Origin: Pelagadaptatus aseana
GTDB taxonomy: Bacteria; Pseudomonadota; Gammaproteobacteria; Pseudomonadales; Cellvibrionaceae
DNA length: 64,000 nt
Assembly: GCA_040365065.1 (NCBI GenBank)
Contig: BAABNI010000011.1
Location: 1-64,000 of the forward strand
Direction of reading: 5' to 3'
Shown here: positions 1 to 9,800 of the stretch, piece by piece
Numbering within the stretch: the first letter of the stretch is position 1
Layout: each line of letters starts with the position of its first letter
Translations under genes and position numbers: made by a program
The notes under the pieces: generated by a model
What the model was told of the DNA's origin: nothing
Seen by the model: only the letters and a program-made list of their open reading frames with translations
The model's database searches: none

Positions 1-2
1 CC

Positions 3-1769
3 CACGTCAATAACGCCACCTCCATTGTCGATTACCTGAAGCAGATGAACCGGGTTTTGAATGAAGGCCACAGCAGCGCCTACACCCTGCCCGACAGCAA
101 GCAATCGGTGGCCCAGTACTTCCTGCTCTACTCGGCTTCCAGTGACCCCACCGATTTTGAAGAAGAAGTGGATTACGACTACCGCATGGCCAATGTCCGT
201 TTGCTGCTCGACAGCGCCGCGTTCAGTCACACCCAACCGGTGGTCGAAGCGCTGCAAGCCTACATTGACCGCGAATTTCAGGATGACAGCATCAAGGCCA
301 CGCTGAGCGGCCGGGTAACCGTCAACTACCACTGGATTAAGGACATTGGCGCCAGCCACTTCTACAGTCTGGGCATTGCCCTGCTACTGGTGTGGGTGGT
401 TTCTGCGCTGCTGTTTCGCTCGCCTTTCGCCGGCGTGCTGGCTCTGATTCCGGTGGTGAGCGCCATCCTGCTGATCTACTCGGTGATGGGCTTACTGGGC
501 ATCACGCTGGGTATTGGCACCTCGATGTTTGCCAGTGTCGCCATTGGTCTGGGTGTCGACTTCGCCATCCACACACTGGATCGTATTCGCCACCAGTTTG
601 GCCAATACCGCGATCAGCACCAGCGTATTGATGCGGCCGAAATCGATCGGCAGATAGAGGCCATTTTCCCCACCACCGGTCGCGCCCTGCTGTTTAATTT
701 TCTGACCATTGCCTGTGGCTTTGGCGTGTTGATTTCCAGTCAGGTGGTTCCCCTGACCAACTTCGGCACCATTGTCGCGCTGGCCGTCACCACCAGTTTT
801 GTCGCCAGCATGACCTTGCTGCCGGCCCTGATCAAACTGCTGCGCCCCGATTTTATTTTTCAGGGGCTGACGGTGGACAGCCTGAACGACGTCAGTGAAA
901 ACCCACAAACCCTGAGCAGCACACTGCGCAGTCTGGTCATTCCAGTGTTGCTGAGTGGTATGGCTACCTTGTCACTGCTTCACAGCGCCGCAGCAGAGGC
1001 CCGCGATTTGATCGACACCGACGCCATCAAAACCCTGCCCAGTGGCGACTGGGTAGTGGATAAGGTCAACAGCATGGACGATGGTCTGCAGGTCAGCCGC
1101 ACCCTGACCATGCACCTCACCGACCGCCGCGGCAAACAGCGGGTCCGCGAGACCCGCAGTTTTCGCAAGTACTTTGGTGACGATAAACGCACGGTGCTGT
1201 TCTACCTGAGCCCCACCAACGTCAAAGACACCGGTTTTCTGACCTACGACTACCCCTACCACAGCGAGGTGGACGACGATCAGTGGCTGTATTTGCCGGC
1301 GCTGCGCAAGGTGCGACGCATCTCCGCATCGGATCGCGGTGACTATTTTCTCGGTACCGACTTCACCTACGAAGACATCAAAAAGGAAGGCAAGCTGGAA
1401 CCTCAGGACTACCACTACACCACCGTCGAGGCCGAGCGCATCGATCAGCGCGACACCTTCAAACTGGCAGGTCAGCCCCGCACGGAGGCCATCGCCAAAG
1501 AGCTGGGTTACAGCCGCACCGAATTCTGGGTTGATACCCAGAGCTGGCTGGTGATCAAGGCCAACTATTGGGACATCCGTGGCAACCTGCTGAAAACCAT
1601 GACCGCCACCGACATCCGCGAGATAGACGGTATCTGGACCCGCCACCAGCTCACCATGAACAACCACAAAACCGGCCACACCAGTGAATTTGTATTCAGT
1701 GATGTGGATTACCAGACCCCGGTTAAAGACAGCCTGTTCAGCCAACGCGCTCTGGCCCGGGGTTTGTAA
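3..1769 (+). CDS. RND/MMPL-family transporter fused to a LolA-like outer-membrane lipoprotein-sorting domain (5' partial)
   Basis: The frame is open to the left edge, so the N-terminus lies outside the window. The first ~300 visible residues are the C-terminal half of an RND (MMPL/SSD-like) exporter: a periplasmic stretch, then about five membrane helices with the typical GVDFAIH motif (about residue 180). The next ~230 residues match the LolA-like family often annotated as outer membrane lipoprotein-sorting protein (motifs DDDQWLYLP and SASDRGDYFLGTDFTYED). The two are normally separate neighbouring genes. Here a hydrophobic run ending HSAAAEA, which resembles the signal peptide of the second protein, joins them without a stop. 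The protein is probably an inner-membrane exporter handing a lipid or hydrophobic cargo to a periplasmic carrier. The DUF1302-type gene downstream is the likely outer-membrane partner. Confidence 0.85.
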   Translation, partial: HVNNATSIVDYLKQMNRVLNEGHSSAYTLPDSKQSVAQYFLLYSASSDPTDFEEEVDYDYRMANVRLLLDSAAFSHTQPVVEALQAYIDREFQDDSIKATLSGRVTVNYHWIKDIGASHFYSLGIALLLVWVVSALLFRSPFAGVLALIPVVSAILLIYSVMGLLGITLGIGTSMFASVAIGLGVDFAIHTLDRIRHQFGQYRDQHQRIDAAEIDRQIEAIFPTTGRALLFNFLTIACGFGVLISSQVVPLTNFGTIVALAVTTSFVASMTLLPALIKLLRPDFIFQGLTVDSLNDVSENPQTLSSTLRSLVIPVLLSGMATLSLLHSAAAEARDLIDTDAIKTLPSGDWVVDKVNSMDDGLQVSRTLTMHLTDRRGKQRVRETRSFRKYFGDDKRTVLFYLSPTNVKDTGFLTYDYPYHSEVDDDQWLYLPALRKVRRISASDRGDYFLGTDFTYEDIKKEGKLEPQDYHYTTVEAERIDQRDTFKLAGQPRTEAIAKELGYSRTEFWVDTQSWLVIKANYWDIRGNLLKTMTATDIREIDGIWTRHQLTMNNHKTGHTSEFVFSDVDYQTPVKDSLFSQRALARGL

Positions 1770-1820
1770 ACCCTCACCCCTCATACCCAAACACCCAGCA
1801 CCATTGAAGGAGAATCAACC

Positions 1821-3155
1821 ATGCCATCACGTGCACTGAAACCATCGGTTATTGCCACTCTGGGCTTGCTCGCGGGCGGACACAGTCAGGCCGCCGATTG
1901 GAACAGCCGCTGGCAACAGGAGTGGGCCGGCACTCAGGATCACCGCAGCCAGAAAATGGAGAGCCTGCTGGATGTGGAATGGAACGGCAACCCGACCGGG
2001 CAACTGGCCATCACCGCCATTGTGCGGTTGCGGCTGGATACCGCCGACCAGCTCAACGACGACCAGCAGCGCCCGGAAAACTTCAGTAATCTCAGCGCCC
2101 CGCTGGCTCGTGGTGAACACGGCGAACTGAGCTTGAGGGAACTCTATGCCGATGCCGAGTGGTTCAACAGCTACTGGCGCATTGGCAAGCAGCAGGTGGT
2201 GTGGGGGCAGGCCGACGGCCTGAAAGTACTGGACGTGGTCACTCCCCAGAGCTATCGGGAATTTATCCTCGATGACTTCGACGATTCCCGCATCCCCCTG
2301 TGGATGATTAACGCCGAAGTCCCCGTGGGCGAGGAAGGCATTTTGCAACTGTTGTGGATTCCCGACACCACCTATCACGAGCTGGCCGCCCCCGGCACGG
2401 ACTTCGCCATTACCACGCCCCTGCGCGTACCCCAGCCGCCCACATCCACCACGGCATTCATCACCGGGGTCGATCAACTGGAAGCCGACAAGCCCGATCA
2501 CTGGCTGACAGACAGCGACTTTGGGGTGCGCTACAGCGTGTTTGCCAACGGCTGGGATATCACCCTCAATTACCTCTATCACTATCGCGACTTTGCGGTG
2601 AACTACCAGACCCTCAACAACGGCCAGTTAACCGTTGCCCCGCAGTACGAGCGCAGCCACCTGTTAGGCGCCACCGCCAGCAATGCCTTTGGCGACTGGA
2701 CCCTGCGCACCGAAGTGGGCTGGTACAGCCACAGTTATCATCTGGCCGATACCATAACCGCAGACGGGCAGCATCAGGGCATTGCCGAGAGCCCCGAGCT
2801 CAGCTCGGTCATCGGGCTCGACTTTCAAGGCTGGAGCGACACCTTCATCAGTGTCCAATGGTTCCAGAGCCTGCTGCTGGACTACGACGATCACGTGACC
2901 CGCGATCGTCAGGATCACACCCTGACTCTTCTCGCAGAGCGACGCTTTGCCAACGAAACCTGGACATTGAGCCTGCGCGGTCAGTACTCGCTCAATCAAC
3001 GGGATCAACTCTGGCGACCGCGCCTCAGCCACCTGTTCACCAGCAATATCGAGCTGTGGCTGGGTGCGGACTTTTTTCAGGGTGACAGCGACGGGCTCTA
3101 CGGCCAGTTTGATCAACGCGATCGCATCACAATTGGGTTTGAGTGGGGATTTTGA
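1821..3155 (+). CDS. DUF1302-type outer-membrane protein
   Basis: A 444-residue protein with a short signal peptide ending near HSQA. Many alternating aromatic/polar beta strands and a C-terminal phenylalanine (EWGF) indicate an outer-membrane barrel. The segment RIGKQQVVWGQADGLKVLDVV is typical of the DUF1302 family, which is regularly encoded beside MMPL/RND exporters and LolA-like or DUF1329 proteins. The ATG at 1821 follows an AAGGAG ribosome-binding site 8 bases upstream. It lies 51 bases after the exporter gene on the same strand, so the two very likely form one operon and one envelope-spanning system. The substrate is unknown; lipids, hopanoids or hydrophobic compounds have been proposed for relatives. 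Confidence 0.8.
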   Translation: MPSRALKPSVIATLGLLAGGHSQAADWNSRWQQEWAGTQDHRSQKMESLLDVEWNGNPTGQLAITAIVRLRLDTADQLNDDQQRPENFSNLSAPLARGEHGELSLRELYADAEWFNSYWRIGKQQVVWGQADGLKVLDVVTPQSYREFILDDFDDSRIPLWMINAEVPVGEEGILQLLWIPDTTYHELAAPGTDFAITTPLRVPQPPTSTTAFITGVDQLEADKPDHWLTDSDFGVRYSVFANGWDITLNYLYHYRDFAVNYQTLNNGQLTVAPQYERSHLLGATASNAFGDWTLRTEVGWYSHSYHLADTITADGQHQGIAESPELSSVIGLDFQGWSDTFISVQWFQSLLLDYDDHVTRDRQDHTLTLLAERRFANETWTLSLRGQYSLNQRDQLWRPRLSHLFTSNIELWLGADFFQGDSDGLYGQFDQRDRITIGFEWGF

Positions 3156-3227
3156 CTACAATGACAAGGTAAAAGTACTGCCATATAAAAACAGAGAGAA
3201 TTCCGTATTCTCTGGAGTAAATTTACC

Positions 3228-5801
3228 TTGCTTCATTTTCGCCCGCTTCTGCTGGTCATTACCTGCCTGTTCAGTTTTCTACCGGGTATCGCTCTGGCAA
3301 GCACACCAATGATCAACGTTGTGCCTGAGAGTACCTACCCCATTGAGGCACAATTCCAAGTCTTTCAGGACATCAATAACGAGTATTCCTTTGAGTCCAT
3401 AGCCGATCTGCCCGGCGATCAATGGCAGACACGATCTTCCAGTGACGCCAACTTTGGCTTTCAGGATTCCTATTTCTGGCTGCAAACCCTTATCGCCAAC
3501 AACACCGACGAGGTTAAGAATTTTGTTGTCGACCTGAACTACGTCTACCTCGACGAGGTGGTATTCAAGGCCACCCGACAAGACGGTTCTGTGATCGAGC
3601 TAACAACCGGCGACACCAAACCGTTCCGCCCGCGCCACATCGATCACCCGGGCAATCTGTTCAACTTCCAGCTGGCGCCTCGGGAGCAACTGCCCATCAC
3701 CATCCGCGTGCAAACCGAAGGCTCGATGATCTTGCCCTTGCGGGTCTGGGAAGAGAAAGCCTTTTTCGAAAACGCCACCACCGAACTGCAGATTCACTTT
3801 TTCTATTACGGCTTGGTCTTCACCATCACCCTGCTGAATCTGGCGGTCTTTTTCAGTTTGCGCGAGCGCCTGTATCTTTATTACGCCTTGGCTATTGCCG
3901 GCTATTTGCTGTTCTTTGCCACCAACCGGGGCTACCTGCATCAATTGCTTATCCCCGATGCGCCGGATTTAAACAGCCGCCTGTTCCTGATTTCCATGCC
4001 GATGCTGGCGTTGTTTTCACTGCTGTTTGCGAGAAACTTTTTACGAACCGCCAGCCACAGCCCCCGCCTTGATTGGGCCATCAAAGCCATGATTGCCTTT
4101 GAATCGTTCAACCTGGCGATGGCTGTTTTTGGCGATTATGACGCCACCTCCCGGCTGTCAGCGGTGGGGGCGATATTGTTATTCTCAGTACTGTTTCTCG
4201 CCGGCCCCATATCCTGGTACAACCACCGACGCGCCGGTATCTTTTTCACCATCGCCTGGTCACCGCTGACATTTGGCGTGTTTGCCACTTCGGCTCGCGC
4301 ATCCGGCTATCTGCCCAACAACTTCTGGACCGAATACGCCATGCAAATCGGCTCGGGGCTTGAAGCTGTGATCCTGTCGCTGGCACTGGCCGAGCGCCTG
4401 TACCGTGAGCGGGAGAAAAAAATCCAGGCACAAAAAGACAGCCTGCTGAAAGAAAAACAACGCAATATGACTCAGGCCCTGCTCACCGAGAGCGTATCCC
4501 GTGACCCGGTGACGCAGCTGTCAAACCGCAACCGCTTTGAATGGCTGGTCAACGACACCCTCAAGGCCAACCCGGGCAAACGCTATTTCCTGACCGTAGC
4601 AAGAATATCCCGCCTCGAAGAAATCACCCGAACTTTGGGTTTGTCTACCGCCGATCACGTACTCAGAGTCGCTGCCTCACGGTTGAGCGAAGAACAACTG
4701 GCCACCGGTGCTGCGATAACTCACACCAATGGTGAAGGCCGGGAGGAGTGCCTGTACCAATTGTCGCGCAATTCTTTCGGTGTATTCACGGATATGGATG
4801 CCTTCGAACAAGACCCGGACAAATTTTACGCCGCCCTGAAACGGCTAACCAACCCAGTCACCATTGAAGGCATTAGCATTGATCTGGCACCCCATTTTGG
4901 CTGTGCCCTGTACCCCAACCACGGCAATAAACCAGACCAATTGATTCGCAACGCATTGATTGCACTGAAAGTATCAAGCCACTCCAAAGGCATGATGGGC
5001 ATCTTCCAAAAGTCCATGGATATTTATGACGAGAAACGACTGACCCTGGCAACCCGACTCAGAGAAGCGCTGGATAAGGACGCACTGCAATTGCACTATC
5101 AACCCAAGGTGGATATCAACACAGGCGCGGTGGTCGGCATGGAGGGGCTGGCCCGTTGGATAGATCCCGAGCGGGGCTTTGTCCCGCCCGATGAATTTAT
5201 CCCGCTGGCTGAGCAATCCGACCTGATCAACCGACTGACACTGTGGGCCTTTGAAAGAGCCCTGAAGGATTACGAGCAGTTGCATAGCACAGGTTATGAC
5301 GGCTCCATTTCCATCAATATCTCGGCCCGGGATTTACTGGTTGCCAATTTGGACCAGCAATTCAAAGCGATACTGGATCGCTACACCGTACCGTCAGACA
5401 AGATCTATCTGGAGCTTACTGAAACCGGCGCTATGGAAGATAAAGAAGCAGGGATCGCCTCGCTCAATGCGTTGGTTCAACTGGGATTAAAAATTGCCAT
5501 TGACGATTTCGGCACCGGTTACTCATCGCTGTCCTACCTGCAGAGTTTGCCCGCCACGGAAATCAAACTGGATCGCTCCCTGATTGAGAACATTTGTACC
5601 AGTGACAGCTCAGCTGTGATCGTCAAAACCTCCATCGATATGATACACGCACTGGGCTACAACCTGGTGGCCGAAGGCGTTGAAGACGAAGCCAGTGTCA
5701 ACAAGCTGATGGAATACCACTGCGATTGCTTTCAGGGGTTCTGGTGCTGCAAACCCCTGCCGCTGGCTGATGTGACACAGTGGCTGGAGAACCGCCAGTA
5801 A
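3228..5801 (+). CDS. 7TM-DISM membrane receptor with degenerate GGDEF and EAL phosphodiesterase domain
   Basis: An 857-residue protein. A signal peptide (1-24) is followed by a 7TMR-DISMED2 extracellular sensor domain (about 35-165), seven membrane helices (about 185-390), a charged coiled coil, a GGDEF fold (about 430-590) and an EAL domain (about 600-850). The GGDEF signature is replaced by RNSFG, so cyclase activity is unlikely. The EAL motif reads EGL, but the other catalytic positions are present (NISARD, ELTETG, IDDFGTGYSS, IKLDRS, AEGVED, QGFWCCKP). It probably hydrolyses c-di-GMP in response to an envelope ligand. The start is a TTG at 3228 preceded by CTGGAG; an ATG start in frame would remove the signal peptide. 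Confidence 0.9.
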   Translation: MLHFRPLLLVITCLFSFLPGIALASTPMINVVPESTYPIEAQFQVFQDINNEYSFESIADLPGDQWQTRSSSDANFGFQDSYFWLQTLIANNTDEVKNFVVDLNYVYLDEVVFKATRQDGSVIELTTGDTKPFRPRHIDHPGNLFNFQLAPREQLPITIRVQTEGSMILPLRVWEEKAFFENATTELQIHFFYYGLVFTITLLNLAVFFSLRERLYLYYALAIAGYLLFFATNRGYLHQLLIPDAPDLNSRLFLISMPMLALFSLLFARNFLRTASHSPRLDWAIKAMIAFESFNLAMAVFGDYDATSRLSAVGAILLFSVLFLAGPISWYNHRRAGIFFTIAWSPLTFGVFATSARASGYLPNNFWTEYAMQIGSGLEAVILSLALAERLYREREKKIQAQKDSLLKEKQRNMTQALLTESVSRDPVTQLSNRNRFEWLVNDTLKANPGKRYFLTVARISRLEEITRTLGLSTADHVLRVAASRLSEEQLATGAAITHTNGEGREECLYQLSRNSFGVFTDMDAFEQDPDKFYAALKRLTNPVTIEGISIDLAPHFGCALYPNHGNKPDQLIRNALIALKVSSHSKGMMGIFQKSMDIYDEKRLTLATRLREALDKDALQLHYQPKVDINTGAVVGMEGLARWIDPERGFVPPDEFIPLAEQSDLINRLTLWAFERALKDYEQLHSTGYDGSISINISARDLLVANLDQQFKAILDRYTVPSDKIYLELTETGAMEDKEAGIASLNALVQLGLKIAIDDFGTGYSSLSYLQSLPATEIKLDRSLIENICTSDSSAVIVKTSIDMIHALGYNLVAEGVEDEASVNKLMEYHCDCFQGFWCCKPLPLADVTQWLENRQ

Positions 5802-6815
5802 TTACCAACGCACCCCCGGCGGCGGCGTGTAACTGTCCAACACATTAACGTAGTTGGCGCGCTCATAGGCCGCCGGATCAATGGCCTTACTCTGGCTGAC
5901 ACTGCCTTTGAGTTGCGCCACCGACTCGTATTCAAACTCTTCCAGCCACTGCTGCAGTTCCTGTAAAACCTGACGCAGATAATCTGGCCCTTTCATGAGC
6001 AGAGCACTGCACATATGGGTAACATCGGCACCGGCCAGCAGTGCTTTGATCACTTCCGTTCGGGAATGGATACCGCCGGTAACGGCCAGAGAACAACTCA
6101 CCCGGCCTGACAGCAAAGCGGCCCAGCGGATACGCAACAGAGATTCTTCCGGCGTAGACAATTGCAAGCGGGGCACCACCTCCAGAGTTTCCAAATCGAT
6201 GTCCGGCTGATAAAAGCGATTGAATAACGCCACGCCATCACACCCCGCCTCTTCCAGCTGGCGAACCAAGGCCAAAGGCGCACTAAACTGGGATGACAAT
6301 TTCATGGTCACCGGCAAGTTTACCTGCGCCTTGATCGCCTGCAGGATGTCGACGTAGCGCTGCTCTACCTGACCAGCATTTTCCTGAGCATCAGCGGCGA
6401 CGTAATAGATATTGAGTTCCAACGCATCGGCACCGGCTTGTTCCAATTCCTTGCAACTGTCGACCCAGCCGCCGCGTGTGGTGCCGTTCATGCTGGCAAT
6501 AATCGGAATATTCAAACTGCTTTTGAGTTTCAGCAAATGCTCGAGGTACTTTTCCTGATAGGTCATATAGTCATCGGGCAGAGCGCGAAAGGTATCGGCT
6601 TCGGGCGAGCCGATTTCCTGATTGTGCATAAAACGCATCAGGCGCTCGTCTTCCTCGCGAATTTTTTCTTCGAACAGGGAATGGGTGACCAGCGCCGAGG
6701 CACCCGCATCCTCAAGACGCTTAGCGGTATCCAGCTCTTTAGTGAGCGGTGAGGACGATGGCACCAGAGGGTTATCGAGTTGCAGCCCCAGGTAAGTCGT
6801 AGATAAATCCACCAT
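5802..6815 (-). CDS. dihydroorotate dehydrogenase-like FMN protein (NifJ-associated)
   Basis: A 337-residue TIM-barrel flavoprotein of the dihydroorotate dehydrogenase-like family (conserved ASMNGTTRGGW, ALELNIYY, MKLSSQFS and AVTGGIHSR segments; the last is the typical FMN phosphate-binding region). This subfamily is usually encoded beside pyruvate:ferredoxin oxidoreductase and is probably not the pyrimidine enzyme. The ATG at 6815 has a good AGGAAGA site that lies inside the end of nifJ, with only two bases between the genes, so co-translation is likely. It may be an electron acceptor or donor partner of NifJ; the true substrate is unknown. Its stop abuts, tail to tail, the stop of the EAL gene. 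Confidence 0.85.
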   Translation of the reverse strand: MVDLSTTYLGLQLDNPLVPSSSPLTKELDTAKRLEDAGASALVTHSLFEEKIREEDERLMRFMHNQEIGSPEADTFRALPDDYMTYQEKYLEHLLKLKSSLNIPIIASMNGTTRGGWVDSCKELEQAGADALELNIYYVAADAQENAGQVEQRYVDILQAIKAQVNLPVTMKLSSQFSAPLALVRQLEEAGCDGVALFNRFYQPDIDLETLEVVPRLQLSTPEESLLRIRWAALLSGRVSCSLAVTGGIHSRTEVIKALLAGADVTHMCSALLMKGPDYLRQVLQELQQWLEEFEYESVAQLKGSVSQSKAIDPAAYERANYVNVLDSYTPPPGVRW

Positions 6816-6817
6816 GA

Positions 6818-9800
6818 TTAATTCTTCCTTCCTCTGGTTCCCTGATGTTTGTCGGACATGGCTTGGGCTTTTTTATTGGCCAGCTGTTGCTCAACCGCAG
6901 GATCTTCCCAATCCAGCTCCGCCAGTTGCTGATAGTAGTGATAGCGGTGCGCCACTTCTTTCTCAGCCTGCGCCAAAAACTGTTCCGCCGCTTCCGGGTG
7001 ACTGTGCCATAACATATTGAAGCGCGTCTCGGATTCCACAAATTGACGATAGGGAACCGACGGCGCCGCCGAATCCACCTTCAACGGATTTTTGCCCTTT
7101 GCCGCCAACGCAGGATTAAAACGCAACAGCGGCCAGTGGCCACTCTTTACCGCCAGATTTTGCTGGCGATGATTGTGCGACATATCCACACCATGAGCGA
7201 TGCAGGGTGAGTAAGCGATGATAAGAGACGGTCCATCGTGGGCTTCGGCTTCGAGAAAGGCGCGCAGGGTTTGGGTGTCTTTTGCGCCGTAGGCCACATG
7301 AGCGACATAGACGTTGCCGTATTCCATGGCCAGCATCGCCAGATCTTTTTTCCCCACTTCCTTGCCGCCCGAGGCGAACTTGGCCACCGCCCCCTTCGGC
7401 GTGGCCTTGGATCGCTGACCACCGGTATTGGAGTAGACCTCGGTATCGAGCACCAGAATATTGACGTTCCTTCCGGTAGCCAGCACATGGTCGAGACCAC
7501 CGTAGCCAATGTCGTAGGCCCAGCCATCGCCACCAATAATCCAGACGCTCTTGCGACAGAGGTTTTCACTGAGCTCCGTCAACAAAGCGGCTCGCTCGTC
7601 GGCAGTGGATTCCAGCGCTTTGCGCAATTGCGCTACCCGCTGACGCTGCTCGTGAATACCCGCCTCGGTCGATTCATCCGCGGTGAGAATACCTTCTACC
7701 AGATCCTGATCCAGTCCCGGCGCCATGGACTGCAATAACTCCCGAGCCTGCTCGCCGTGCTTGTCAATTGCCACCCGCATGCCCAGACCGAATTCGGCGT
7801 TGTCTTCAAACAGGGAATTACTCCAGGCCGGCCCCCGGTCCTCCGCTGTTTTGGTCCAGGGTGTGGTCGGCAGGTTGCCACCGTAAATGGACGAACAGCC
7901 GGTGGCATTGGCGACAACCATCCGGTCGCCAAACAATTGCGAGGCCAGTTTGATATAGGGCGTTTCGCCACAACCGACACAGGCACCGGAAAACTCAAAC
8001 AGCGGTTGCATCACCTGGGCACCGGCAATGGTGCCACTCTTTAAAGTGGTGCGGTCATACTCCGGCAGCGTCAAAAAGAACTCGAAGTTTTCCCGTTCCT
8101 GTTCCACCACCGGCGCCTGTGGCGTCATATTGATGGCCTTGTGACTGGCGTTGCTCTTGTCGCGAATCGGACAGATATCCACACACAGGGTACAACCGGT
8201 ACAGTCTTCGGCGGCCACCTGATAACTGATGTGATTGCCCGGCGGATAGGTTTTACCAAGGGTAGGCACGGCCTTAAAGGCAGGCGGCGCATCAGTCATT
8301 AATTCACTGGGAAATACCTTGGCGCGAATGGCCGTGTGTGGGCACACCATGGCGCACTTGCCACACTGGGTACAGATGTCGGCGTCCCACTCGGGAATCT
8401 CCAACGCCAGATTACGTTTTTCATAGGCCGCCGTGCCGGTGGGGTAGGTGCCGTCATCGGGCAACTGGCTGACGGGAATCAAATCGCCGCGACCGGCAAT
8501 GATTTCGGCCGTGACTTTTTTGACAAAGCTATCGGTATTTTTTATGAAGCTATTGGCATTTTCTACAAAGCTATCGGCATCTTTTACCAGACGATCCTTC
8601 AACGCCCCTGTTGCATATTCGCCGGCCATTGAGGCATGGCCAGTCGAAATTTCCTGCAACGCCGCCAGGGTCATATCGATGGCTTTGTAATTCAGCTCAA
8701 CGATCCGCTTACCCTTCTTGCCATAGGTTTTTTCTACCGCCTGCTTGATCTCGGCGATGGCCTCGTCGTGCGGCACCACGCCAGATATCGCAAAAAAGCA
8801 GGTTTGCATCACGGTGTTGATGCGTTTGCCCATGCCTGCCGCCGCAGCCACCGAATAGGCATCAATGGCATAGACCCGGATATTTTTTTCAATAATCTGC
8901 GTTTGCATTTTGGCCGGCAGGGATGCCCACACCGCTCCCTGTGGTTCGGGCGTATTCAACAAAAACACCGCATTATCGGCAGCAAAATCCAGCATATCGT
9001 AGCGTTCGAGAAACACCGGCTGGTGGCACGCCACAAAATTCGCTTCAGCCGATTCAATCAGATAACTGGAGCGAATGGGTTTGGTACCAAAGCGCAGATG
9101 GGAAACCGTCACCGCGCCGGATTTTTTCGAGTCGTAAACAAAATACCCTTGCGCAAAAAGATCGGTGCTGTCGCCAATTATTTTGATTGAATTTTTATTG
9201 GCGCTGACGGTGCCGTCACTGCCCAACCCAAAGAACATGGCCTGAAAATTATCGTTATGAGCATCGGTTCGAAAACGATCTTCCCAGTCCAGACTGGTGT
9301 GACTGAGATCGTCGCGAATTCCCACCGTAAAATGATTCTTCGGCGCCTCCATTGCCAGTTCATCAAACACCGCCTTGATCATGGCCGGCGTAAATTCTTT
9401 GGAGGACAAACCATAGCGACCGCCGATCACCCGGGGCAGTTGTTTAAATCGGGATTCACCGGCCATGGCCTGTTGGGCAATGGCGGTAACCACATCTTTA
9501 TAGAGAGGCTCGCCGTCGGCACCGGGTTCTTTGCAGCGATCCAGCACCGCAATCGACCGGGCGGTTTCTGGCAAGGCATCGAGTAAGGCATTGGCGTCAA
9601 ACGGCCTGAACAGGCGAACTTTCAGGGCACCGACTTTAACGCCCTGGCGATTGAGGTAATCGACGGTTTCATGTACCGCCTCGGCACCGGATCCCATCAG
9701 GATCAATACCCGATCGGCGTCTTCAGCCCCGACATAATCAAACAACCGATACTGACGGCCGGTGTGTTTGGCAAAGGCGTCCATGGCGTTTTGTACGATC

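Noticed and set aside
972..1790. 272-residue reverse-strand open frame opposite the RND-LolA gene
   Set aside because: It is antisense to a clearly conserved coding frame and results from the GC-rich codon pattern; no motif is recognisable.
2354..3085. 243-residue frame overlapping the DUF1302 gene on the same strand
   Set aside because: It is a frame-shifted reading of the barrel protein with arginine- and proline-rich nonsense sequence and no ribosome site.
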